A stretch of DNA of 64,000 nt from Owenia fusiformis. Lineage: Eukaryota > Annelida > Polychaeta > Sabellida > Oweniidae. The stretch covers positions 41,705,394 through 41,769,393 of the forward strand of contig CAIIXF020000005.1 of the NCBI GenBank assembly GCA_903813345.2, in the 5' to 3' direction. Made by a program: the position numbers and the translations under genes. The notes beneath the pieces were generated by a model. That model had not been told where the DNA came from and made no database searches. It saw only the letters and a program-made list of their open reading frames with translations. Positions 48,776 through 60,100 of the stretch are shown piece by piece (within the stretch, counting starts at the first letter, position 1; each line of letters starts with the position of its first letter).

Positions 48776-50734
48776 CACATGTGTTATTGTATTTGAGATG
48801 GCATTATGGTGGTTCCTGATTGGTTGATCGTTCAAGTGTCATCTCCCTGTCAGAGTGATTTGTATTCTAGTATTCTAGACTAGTTGGCATAATTAAAACA
48901 GTGAGATTGCAGAGTGGTCAAACAGCTAACTTTCATTAGATGGAGAGTGTAATTTGACCTCTAAATAAGCAATTGTAACCAAAGCAGGTCCTTTGATCCC
49001 ATACTGCAATCGCCTGGTAATGTTTAGGTGTAGGGTACTTACCAGAGTATTTTAGACCCCGCATTTTTCACGGTATCCCAACTACTCCTCCCCCATGTGA
49101 GATCAGAGATATCCTATAAGTATACTTTTCAAAATACTACATAAGACTGTCTTCCCATTTAAGGTTTCTGACTTCCTATTCTTGTGTGTATCCAGTTTTA
49201 TGTATTTTATTAAGAGTTTTACCACAAATAATGTGACATTAGACTCAAACATTTCTCACATTTAACTTTTACTTGTTTTCATTTCATTTTTCCATTTAAG
49301 ATCTTGTATCTTGTTTAAACCATTCAAGTGACTTCCTGCAGACCTGAACTCATACTATACTACCTAAACTTAGCTTTAGCTTATATGGCAAGTCGTCATG
49401 GGAACAAGCAAGTTGTCATGCAATTGTGACTCTAAGTAATGGTGTCATTGCGTAATCTGTAAAGGCACAAATGCACAGGGGATGCACTTCATGCTTGAAG
49501 ATAAACTATGCATTCTGGGAGAAAACCTCTGCTGTATGTATACAGTGTCCAGCTGGGGCAAGTAAAGGAAAATATACAAACTTGACCAACAGTATCCTGT
49601 TGTGACAACTAGACTTATTACAGTATAAAGTAAAGTACCCTGGCCCCTATCAATTAGTCACTTGCCCTCTGATGAAATCATTTTAAAGTTTTGAAGCTAT
49701 GATCTTAATAATCTCAAATACTGCTTATATGATCTTTTATTGGAACTTGAATGTGACATGAATACATGCTTCTAATAAGACGAAATGGAGTTTCATGATT
49801 TTCTAACTATAATCTCAATTCAAATGCAGATTGTGTCGACCTCTTGGAAAGGGTAGTGACAGAGCATGTTTTGGTCTCTATGACTTGAACTACTGACTCT
49901 AACAATAAATAGAGAAATAATGAATGATCAATAAAACTATCATTTTGGTATCACCCACGTTCACATTAAAGGTTGTATAGAACTATTAAGGTGATTTTCA
50001 CTCCTTTTCAAAGCTTTAATACAGCATGTTACTGTATATAACACTGATTTTTACTTATGTATTTGGAGTGGATCATCTTTCAAGAGTTGATAAAATAGTG
50101 ATGGAATGGGAGCTGTTACAATGACCCCCACTTTAAGCAATTTTCAGAACGTTTTGTGTATTTAATGAGGGACCTACCTCAATTCAATAACAATAACATT
50201 GCCGTTTAGGCATATTTCTTAAAAGCATCATGCGCTATTATTGTCAATCATTATCTATATAGTTGTAATAATATGAGGAATCCATTGCAATATGACAGAA
50301 TGCTTATTATACTCGAGTTAGAGTTAATTTTGAATATAAATGTGAAATAATTTGGGGGTTTGTCCAAAGCTATCGTTGTTAGGGTAATGACGTCACATTA
50401 CATTAGATATCCCAAAGAGCGGGCTACGAGTATGACAACATCAATATGCGTTAGGTGGTATAGAGACAATCATTGTGATATTTGTTTTGGGGAATCCCTA
50501 GCAACTTCTTTCACTTTTGTCATTAGACCACTTTTACATTTGATAAGAAAGCTAAAGCGTAGTTATTGCATATAATTGTTAAAATTGTCTATGTCTATAA
50601 TCTGCAAAAGGCTAATAAGTTCATATAGAGCAGATATAAATTGAATTGATGGCATTCTTCAAAAAATTCATTTTTATAGTTATATACAGCCTTGCAATTT
50701 AGGGAGCTGACCAAAGAAGCATCATACACATTTG

Positions 50735-51378
50735 TTAACCAAGATTACTCACTTCGAGAGCCATGTTAGATTTTGAAACTTATGGCTCTCGAACGGGGAC
50801 ATGGACAGCTGAATAATAGTGACCTTTGAAACACGAATTGAGTCCATCAGCGCCGATCAGCGCCTTACTTTTGTTCTTTAACTATGTCATACATCATTTT
50901 CATCCTTCCGTGGAAGTATTGGAGCGCTGAAGTACTTCCTTTTCGACCAAGACTTGTAATTGTTAGTCGAGTGAAAATTTTTTTCTGCCCAATTCCAATA
51001 TGGCGTTTTCTGCTCGGACATTTTCGTAAATCTCCGGAGGTTGTCCGAACCTAACTCATTCTCAAAATTCATTTCGTTTGTTGCGTATCTCGCTCCTAGC
51101 AGACCGCCATATTGGAAATGGGTTGAAAAAAACATCCACTCGACGAACAATTTACAAGTCTTGATCGAAAAAGAAGTATTTCAGTGCTCCAATACTTGCA
51201 CGGATTGATGATATCGACGGAAGACACAGTTAGAGACCAAAAGTAAGCCACTGATTGACGCTGATCGACTCAATTCGTGTTTCAAGGGTCACTATTATTC
51301 AGCTACCCAAGTGCGCTGTGGGAAAGCTATTATATCAAAATCCACATAGCTTTCGCAGTAAGTAAAACCAAGACTATC
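50735..51378. mobile_element. ~0.64-kb near-palindrome (foldback element)
   Basis: The left arm, including agctgaataatagtgacctt, cacgaattgagtc, gcgctgaagtacttcctttt and ccaatatggcg, is matched in reverse by the right arm (cgccatattgg, gaagtatttcagtgctcc, gactcaattcgtg, gggtcactattattcagct). The outermost ~70 bp of each side also pair, more weakly, and each forms its own smaller hairpin (gagagccat/atggctctc on the left). The centre is near 51055, with a loop of about 90 bp. Non-coding. A minus-strand frame of 87 codons inside it is a by-product. Confidence 0.75.
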
Positions 51379-52074
51379 CAAGATATTAGCATCTTTGAGC
51401 TTACTCGAGTCTCTGGCCAATTTCTTGAGCCAGTAAGATTTGACTAAAAACTGAATGATCAATCCAATTTACTTCACAAATAGCCATCTTTAGAGACGGG
51501 TTGTAAATTAAGTAAAATCCAATCTGCAATGAATCAATCATTCAAAAATTTCAATGATTGAAAAAAGATAGAGTCTACAGGAAGTTTTATCAAGCGACTA
51601 TCTAGCGGTATTAGTCCACGTGGGATTCTCTGCTCGTCTTTCCTACATAATAATGATATTTACTTACCTCTTAGAGCAAGTAGGCACGTATTCGTCAGGG
51701 AACTTTACAATCCTAGAAACTTTTTAACTTTTAAAAGATGCAACTTATTGCTCCGGAAGTGAGAAGAGCAGTGTACTATGGGTATTTTTCGGAGAGCAGT
51801 TCGTTCAGTGCAATAATTACTTCTTGCCCGCTGATTTCAAAAAGTTAAAATGCATGCACACTTTGCACAGTTGTTCGAGTTGTGTTACACAGAATCGGAA
51901 ACATCTAAAAGTACAATCATATGGACTCATTCTATTACATTAGATATTAGATAGATGGTGCTGACTAGCCTGACTGTGAGAATACCCCCTGTTTTAATAC
52001 TCAAGTTTCTTACCCCATAAGTCATAACATAGGCTTAGTGCATTAGAATAAGGTAATTCTCCTACTCCCATCAT

Positions 52075-52193
52075 TCAGCAAAAAGTTCAGTGTTGGTAGA
52101 TTTTCACTTCAGTGAGGGTAATTTATGAAGTAGTCAATATATGTACAGAGGAAGGGTACTAGAGAGAGGTGTTCACTAAGGCAGGTTTCACTG
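52075..52193. mobile_element. Partial CAGTRRAACCTGT-family copy 5
   Basis: Only the right end is clear: agagagaggtgttcactaag then gcaggtttcactg followed by TA. The left end is not definable; 'cagtgttgg' near 52089 may be its remnant. Confidence 0.4.
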
Positions 52194-52274
52194 TATGTCC
52201 ATGTTGGCCCACCCTGTTACAACAACCATTGAACAACTAATAACTCTAGTATAGTATTTTTTAATATTTTTCAT

Positions 52275-52280
52275 TTTATT
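52275..52280 (-). terminator. Poly(A) signal candidate of the CAP-Gly gene
   Basis: AATAAA on the minus strand lies about 95 bases past the stop codon at 52375, a normal distance for a short 3' UTR. Confidence 0.55.
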
Positions 52281-52374
52281 TTGATTTAAATAAATAAATA
52301 CAATTCTCTTATTTTAGAAAAGCATTTGTTAAGTCATGTTTATGAGTATTTCATTTTGAATCATAATACACATT

Positions 52375-55300
52375 TTAATACACCGTCCCTTTAGTATCTC
52401 TAGAATGTCTTGAAGCTATAGATTTAGCAGACTGTGACTTCCTAGTACTGGCCTTGTCATCATCCTTGTCAACTTTCTCATCTCCAGAGTTCAAGTCCTC
52501 ATTTCCATCTGTATTTTCATACTCCTTGCCCTTTTCATATGCCACATGTAGCTTACGTAAGGTCTGAGCCATTTGTTCAGCTCTATTGTCATTCCCAAAA
52601 TCTTTTTTCCATTTGGAGAAATGGTGATTTTTAACAGCCAGTTTAGCATTATTTACAAGTTCTGCTTCACAATGCATTGAGCTTCTTTTCTTCTTCAGTT
52701 CTTTTTGTTTCCTGAGGGAATCCTGAAAATTAAAGATATTATGTTGATATAGTGATTGACATGCATGCAAACATATCTTACAGTTGATTGGACAATCTCC
52801 ATTCTTCAATAATAAAATGTTTGCCAAAAGAGGTGATCAAACCAGAAGTATTGTAGGTTAATTTAATTGTTCATTCTTACAATATGATATATAATCGTTT
52901 AATTTTGATCATTTTAATTCATGAATAAATACACTGTCGTGAGTAATCTAAAATGAGGGACAACTATAATGCCACTGCCGATTGGGTCCCTCGTGTATGC
53001 TATGTGCTTATAATGATTAATAGTTATAAAATCTCTTGATAAAAAAAAGTAATCTAAAATTGCTTTGCAAAATGTAGATTTCATGCAAGGGGCAGATGGA
53101 CTTTTTTCAAAAGTTCTTGGTAAGCACAATAATATCTGTGTTTTATACATAGATTTAATATTCATTTTGAGAGACGAGCGACAAGGTGATAAATGTTGCA
53201 CAGGAAGAGAACAATTGTTGCCATGTACAAAACTGGTGTTTAAATAACTGAATAAAGATACCAATTACAGTTTAACAAGATACTCAGTCTTACATGTCAT
53301 ATGTCAATCATACCTTATAAGCCATGTCGTGTTCATCAAAGACATAAGTAACTGGGTCCTTTGCTGCCATCATCTCAGTTCTGGCTTTATTTGTATCAGC
53401 ACTGCCACTCAGTGACCTATCATACTCTTTTGTAAAATCTAAATCAGGTTGCCTGAAAGTAAATTTCAATACTATACACATGTACAGTCGTATGTTGAAA
53501 TGTAACAAAAGAAAAATAGTCGATGTACAGAACAGCTGTATGTATACACTATACAGGTATATAAGCCCCTTTATTGTGGAAAACTGCAATCAAATGAAAG
53601 GTTCTCATATATAACAACTTTTTGAATAGTTTGATTTTGCATAAAGTAATTAACTTCAATTCTTCAATGATTCTCATATAATAAAACAGCCTTATAAAGT
53701 TCAAGTATTTGAAATATGTTAGGCCTGACAAATTCATTAATTGGATGAGAAAGGTTTTGTGCTTAAAAGGAATCCATACTTTTCTGTTCTCTGTTGTCTC
53801 CTCTTTTTAATGTCATTATAACTTGGGAACATGGGATTCCCTGATACTGGGGGTCGTCTGTCTGCTGGGTTACACTTTCGGACCATTGTGTACTTTACCA
53901 TAGCACCATGGCCCCTGGGACAGTGAAAATAACGCTTGCCATCAAAAATCCCATTGTGGGGAGAATTCACTGCAAAAATCAATAAATATCAATTTCAACT
54001 GGAGTCCAATATAATATTAGGTAATCAGAAATGATAATACAGTACAGTAAAACCTGTACATAGTGAACACCTATGGAGCCACAAGTAAGGGGATTTTATA
54101 CAGGAGTTATTGTTAAATGTGCCTTGAAGTGGTGTTCACTAGAGAGAGGTGTTCACTAAGACAGGCTTTACTGTGTTATGAATATTACAATGAAATATAA
54201 AACAATACAACATTGCTTAAAATGCTGTTCTTTGCTGTTCTTTGTTCATTTAAAAAAACTTTTAAAAACTTTACTTACCATTATCATCCAGATGAACTCC
54301 TACATATGTTTCAGCTGCTATTTCATTATCGTCCAATAAACCCATGTATTTAACAACCCCTAAACAAAATAAAAGAAACATTTAGTCTATAACATCCTGA
54401 TAACATCCGAGATCAACACATTAAACATACTTCAGTTTTATTTTCCAAATAAGGTGTACTACATAAGCTATAATTCTCGAAATCGTTGTTCCCTCTTCAA
54501 AAGAGAAGACGCGAAAATCTTTCCTTATAAGGGCAAAATATTTCCCATGATGCAGTTCGCGGAGGAACAAATTTATACTTCCTTATTTTCCCTCATAGGT
54601 TTAACATGGGGATTTTCACACCTATTTTTCAAACGATATATTCGTTCATATTCCCGTACGAGAGTACAGAAAAAAGTATTAGAAACGATTGATCTCTCAT
54701 TAATCTTAATATAACAGCTATTTTTTTCATTGTATTAATTCATAGCGTACGTGGTGAAAACGCTGATTGGAAAGTGAGAAAATATTACGGAAGAGAAGGT
54801 CACGTGATCAGTAGACTAGTCGCCATATTGGAAAAAACAATTCCATTCGACTTTCAATACTTTCATGCCAATCTTACCGCACTACAAACTGCGACATCGA
54901 TGCAACAACTGAATAAAAGTATTCATCTTCAAATTACATTATAGAGTTACGTTGAGAACTCACAAACAACTGAGCAGTAGACCAAAGAAGACGCGTCGCT
55001 ATTATCTAGGTCAATCTGTTCAGTGGTCCGAAAGCAAATCTATAGTACTCGTTTCCGAATTTTGTTGTTCATTGTACAATCTTTTATCGATTAAACTCGG
55101 TATACTAACTATTAAAGCAAAGACAAAGAAAAATACTTACGATGGTGTCATTGTTTTATTTAGCGTGCGGGTGTAAAAACAAAATTGAGTAATTAGTTTG
55201 ATTTAGAACTTTCGTGTCACGCAAATAGCTATGCGAAATGCATAGTGGAAAAATATTGACCAATCAAATTTTGTCCTTTTTGTGTGCTTTTTCAGTGCAT

Positions 55301-57054
55301 ATTTGCGAACGTTCTGATTCAAAGAGCGAACCGCGAAAAGGAGAATTCTATCCAACATGTAATTTGCAGAGACATAGACTTATGAGGGCGTCTCAGAATT
55401 CTGTGGAAAACCCTCAAAAGTAATTTAACAGTCCAGTGACTGGTCCATGGCCAGTAATATGAGATTCATATGGTACCTCCTCACCAGCATTCACCCCTGT
55501 TGACCCATGTGCATATAATAATGACAATACACCACTTTTAGAAGTGTTATACTAGTGTTAAAAAACAGATTCATATGTTTTACAACTAACCATTATATTT
55601 TCCATGAACTTTAACTCTATCACCAACTTTAATCAAGTCTTTTTGGGCATACAGTGTTGCTGTATATGCAGTTCTTGCTTCTTTGGAGAGTGTGATTTGG
55701 TTGTTGTCATCTTTGAAAGTGTCTTTCCAATATTTTCTACATGGCCCACATGAACACAAAAATGGGTCCTTCTCTTCCTAAAATAGCATAAACATTTTAA
55801 ATCTTGGGACTTTATCAAAACAAATTTGGCTGCCATTTTTTGTAATCTTCATTTACTTAAGTAAGACCTTAAGGGTTAAATTATATTTTATTCAAATTCT
55901 ATCACTGTTAATGGTATATCTGCTCTAAATGGACTTATCAGCCTATTGGTGGCAGGTTATTGACATTGGCATGCTCAGATGCTAGGCTGTTAGGATTGCT
56001 GCTGTGAATACAAATAAAAAGAATCTACAAAAACACAAGAGACAGTCACACGAGAAAAGCACCATTGAAAAAACAGCACTAGAGACTATTAGGTGACATG
56101 ATAACACTGTATATATGGACTTAACCAACCAACCAAGTAATTTTACATTGTGAATACAGGCGAGTAATTTTACCATTCATAACATGTCACATAGACGAGA
56201 CTGACATAGATCCAGGCCTATAGATCTACTCACTAACAGTCACTGGTCTGTTGACTCAAAGTAGGCCTGATTTATTGCATCAGTCCTACGACCCCTTTAG
56301 ATTGGGGTCTTATGAACACAGGCCCAGGAACAAGATTTAAATCCCCACTCACTGTATACTGTAGCCTAAGAACCTAATACAGATAGTGAGTGGGAAGGGG
56401 ATGAACTTACTCGAGTCTCTAGCTTACAGCTAGACGAAACTTCATTGATTTCGTATGTACTGTGCTACACGCACCTACACGCACCTAGAACTCATTTTTA
56501 ATAAATTTTATAAATATTTTTAAGAATATTAATCATATTTAGGATGAAGCGTTGCTTGTCTGGATTTAGATATTTCAAAATTTCATTTCGGAGTTTGACA
56601 CATGGTGAAATTTTCTCGCTGTAGCTAAAAATGGCTTCCGGTTCTGGACGTGAATAACATTTGAAATTATTCTCGCTTAAAGAAATCAAATATAGGCTAA
56701 CAATAGATTCAGACGGAGATGTGAGCTGATGTTCTTCAAATCTATACATAAAGGTATATTTCATATTATTATGCCATATTTACTGTGCGTGTGACACAAT
56801 GATTTACAATATTTATAATACTAAGGCAGCTCAATCTTCCTCCTCAAAGCCGGAATATAGAGAAGGCTTTGGACCGAAGTAAGGATGAACTCTTGTTGAA
56901 GTTGTTCCCGTGTCTGTGCTTGTACAGCCTTTTGCCTGGGTGTAACAAACATTCAATAATATGTCAGAATGGTCTCTATATGTTCGTTAAGAACACTGTA
57001 TACACATACCTCGTTATCTCTGTTTTTAATCTCCCTAAATGATGTCTTTTCCAT
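52375..57054 (-). CDS. CAP-Gly domain protein, 329 residues, unassigned family
   Basis: CAP-Gly domains bind the EEY/F tails of tubulin and EB-type proteins. Six exons, all phases consistent: 57054-57010, 55777-55591, 54359-54279, 53969-53780, 53452-53314 and 52722-52375. The N-terminus (MEKTSFREIKNRDNE) leads to a Cys motif CSCGPCRKYW near residues 23-32, possibly metal-binding. The CAP-Gly domain spans about residues 65-135, built from exons 2-4: VGDRVKVHGKYNG, VVKYMGLLDDNEIAAETYVG, then SPHNGIFDGKRYFHCPRGHG. The canonical GKNDG is replaced by SPHNG. After it come a basic RRPPVSGNPMFPSYNDIKKR segment, an acidic linker, and a Lys/Glu-rich helical C-terminus ending SRHSRDTKGTVY. A terminal Tyr preceded by no acidic pair is not an EEY tail. 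I do not recognise a named orthologue. The gene starts 117 bp from ATP9 in the opposite direction. Confidence 0.85.
54045..54173. mobile_element. CAGTRRAACCTGT-family copy 6, in a CAP-Gly gene intron
   Basis: It starts TA-CAGTAAAACCTGTACATAG and ends GACAGGCTTTACTG, with inner 'agtgaacacct' and 'ggtgttcacta' arms. 129 bp, non-coding. It is the closest relative of the copy at 7.85 kb. Confidence 0.65.
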
Positions 57055-57171
57055 TGTGAACTTCTACTGCAACTAAGTTGTCAAGCCGCCATTTGTAAAC
57101 AATTTACTAAATGCCGCTTCTGCAATAACAAATTATTGCCTGTTTGGCATTGTTCAAGCGATATTTTGAAA
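57055..57171. promoter_or_regulatory. 117-bp divergent promoter of the CAP-Gly gene and ATP9
   Basis: The two start codons face away from each other with only 117 bp between them, so both 5' UTRs and the core promoter must share this interval (or the UTRs overlap). A YY1-type element, gccgccattt, is at 57085-57094; on the minus strand it reads aaatggcggc. There is no TATA box in a sensible position. This is the layout of a TATA-less housekeeping bidirectional promoter. Confidence 0.6.
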
Positions 57172-60100
57172 ATGGCATCGGACGTCTCGATAAATGCATC
57201 CTACGTAAAAAACCGTCCTGGGAGAGCTATGAAGAGTCGAAGGTAGTGGTTCTAACACAATTTATTTTAAGATTATTGCCCAAATTATTTGAACCCTTTC
57301 TTTGTTACACATTTCGGAAATTCAACTAGAAAACCCATTTTCTAAATCACTTCCGGCTTGAAATTTAAATCAAAAAATGAATTTAGCCTGATGATTTCAT
57401 CCCAGCCTTGATGTACATTGAGAAATGACAATGAGTCATATTTAGTTTTTTTGTTTATTATCATATGATACTGATATAACATACCACAGTCTTCCTTACA
57501 ATTCCTAAGACAATGGAGCTGCACTTTTCACTGTAATGAAACGCCATCAAACATTTTTTCACATGCTATCTATTGCAAGATTTACGCCTGCCACAACCGT
57601 CGCCATGTAAATCAGTGTTTTTAAGTATCGCAAGGATCCTGCCATGACCGTGGTAGTGTTAATATGTAAGCCTGGTATAACCGTGACAATGCTGTATTAT
57701 CATGACCGTGGAAGTGTTAAAGCCTGGTATGACCGTGATAATGAAAATAAATGATTGCAAGGCCTGTCATGACCGTGAGAATGTTAAAGCCTGTCATGAC
57801 CGTGGTAAGGTTAAAGCCTGATATGACCGTGACAATAGTTGCAAGGCCTCTCATGACCGTGGTTGTATTGAATAACATTTAAAGTAGCATGATAATATTA
57901 ACTACCTTAAATATGTAAATCAAGACTACTACACATGTGTATGGTACTCATATTCATTGATACATAATTAATTTCACAATGAAACACTCATTTTTAACTT
58001 GCGAACAAACTATATTTCTACTCTCATTCAAGAAGGTTCGATTCGAAAACACATACTTTCTATGACGATCGATTACTAAGGTCTGAGACAGGTTAATCCA
58101 TAAAAAGACTAATAATAGCAACGGATGAAATAAGTCATAAATGTCATATAAAGGCTACGGTCGCGCTACCACGGTCATAGCTGGCATTCCAGTATAATAC
58201 AGCATTGTTCCGGTTATACCAGGCTTTCACGATAACACTACCACAGTCATGGCAGGATCCTTGAGATACTTAAAAACACTGAATAACATGGCGACGGTTG
58301 TGGCAGGCGTAAGTCTTGCAACAGATAGGGTCTCCATTTTTTATCTTGTGAAAGAAAGTTCTCTGCTTAACTTGACAAAAATATTGCTTGATTGTTAAAA
58401 GTCCCCATATACCTGATATGTACGTATAGTTTAGGACATACTAGAATCCATATACATGCAATTAGGACCTACATATTGATGCATCCTCCTTCTGGATCTT
58501 GGAGCCCTGTGACTGGAAGAGATGATATTGACAGCATGTTGTTCATTTGTTTCAGACAAGAATCCGAGGACTCGTCAATTGCAATGGATGAGATTCCTCT
58601 TATGATGAGCGATGATGGGTTTGAGACTGATGAGAATGACTTCCTTATGAGATCCAGGGGGTCCAGGGGGGCAAAGAAAAGAGGACTTGGATGGTTCCTT
58701 AGTGGAGGATGGAAGATACTATGCTCTAAGTAGGTTGTAAATAAATGGTGCATTAAAAAGTCCTGGAGTCACATTATTGATGCGTTGAAGTTCTTGAATA
58801 ATCATGTTGACTCCAGCTCCAGTGTCAATAATCTGGACTTGTTAGGTCTGTTTTTAAGCTGCTATAACATACAAAGTTACAACTAATTTTGATGATTACT
58901 TTAAGGAAAATACAAAATATTATTGTTAAGTGTTATGCTGAATTAGGAGAAACTGGTTTACACAGCTGGTTATGGGGAATCAAACTCAAGCATCCATATG
59001 AATTTAATTAGTGTACATTATGAACATTGAGGCACTGCTCTAACATTGTACATTTTTCAGTTGTTGGGACTCTATGATTGAAAAATGCAGGCGTAAGAAG
59101 GACTACCTGCCACGTACTGTTTGGATGGGAGACAAAGACCCACATCATACCAAGTATCCCGCTAATGTTATCCGCAATCAGAAATACAGTGTTATATCAT
59201 TTATACCACTTGTAAGTAGATTTCATCATGTGGACCTAACCTTTAATGAACGGTAAATTCACTGATTTGCCTAATGCTACTCAAACCTTTACCGATACAT
59301 ACAGTACATCTTTATTCATTTTGGTCTCAGTGAACTGATACACTTTGTCACACTCAAAGTAATAATATAATCTTGATTGATTTGTTGCATTTATTATAAA
59401 ATAAGCTTGATTGTTTTCTAGGTGCTTTATGAACAATTCAAATTCTTCCTGAATCTCTACTTCCTTGTAATGGCAATGTCTCAATTTATCCCAGACATAC
59501 GTATCGGCTATCTCTACACCTACTGGGGTCCACTGGTAAGTACATCTATTGGGAAATTGTAATATTTTATCTCAGACATATGTATAGGCTATCTCTATAC
59601 CTATTGGGGACCATTGGTGAGTACATATTATGAAATTGTAATGTTTTAATATTTTTATGTCACCATCAAGAAGTGAGGACACATTCTTATGACCTCCCTT
59701 TTGACCGATGGTTGGCAGTTAATGTCCATGAACCAGCTCGGTAACAATTGTCACATTTTTGTAACCATTTGCAAAACCTTACCAGGTTGTGACATTTAAT
59801 GTTTGGACATTAAGTTTCCATGTGGAGAAACGTTAAGTCTGGATTAAATTATATTCATGTACATGTATATGATGATCATAAGTATTACTCAATTAATCAT
59901 TATCAACCCATCCTCTCTAAGCTAACAGCCGAATCTCATTGATTTTATTGAGAAAACTTCAGTTTCAAGCTGTATTTTCTGTTAAGGTACATCTGGATGG
60001 TGAGGATTCTTATTGTGCTCATGATAATAATTAACAAAATAATACTTTTTATATTTTATTTATGTGAATATTTACCTGATATGTAATTATATTTCTTTAT

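Larger units (their letters stand above)
39813..52274. other. 12.5-kb gene-free region rich in repeats
   Basis: No host gene was recognised on either strand. It contains MITEs at 40.99, 41.99, 47.8 and 48.6 kb, the 140-bp array at 44.4-45.7 kb, the long-TIR element at 45.97 kb, and the palindrome at 50.7 kb, listed separately. Poly-G/C runs are near 43549 and 47197. Open frames shorter than 100 codons here look like chance or repeat-derived frames. Confidence 0.45.

Noticed and set aside
50887-51150. 87-codon minus-strand frame
   Set aside because: It lies entirely within the palindrome at 50.7-51.4 kb and is a by-product of it.
54454-55423. Several plus-strand frames in the CAP-Gly gene intron (54454-54714, 54952-55176, 55238-55423)
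   Set aside because: No similarity to a known protein and no mutually consistent splice phases; they may be repeat-derived.
57596-57880. Regularly spaced 'catgaccgtgg' units as a CRISPR-like array
   Set aside because: Spacing and units are irregular, they lie in a foldback element, and the host is an animal.
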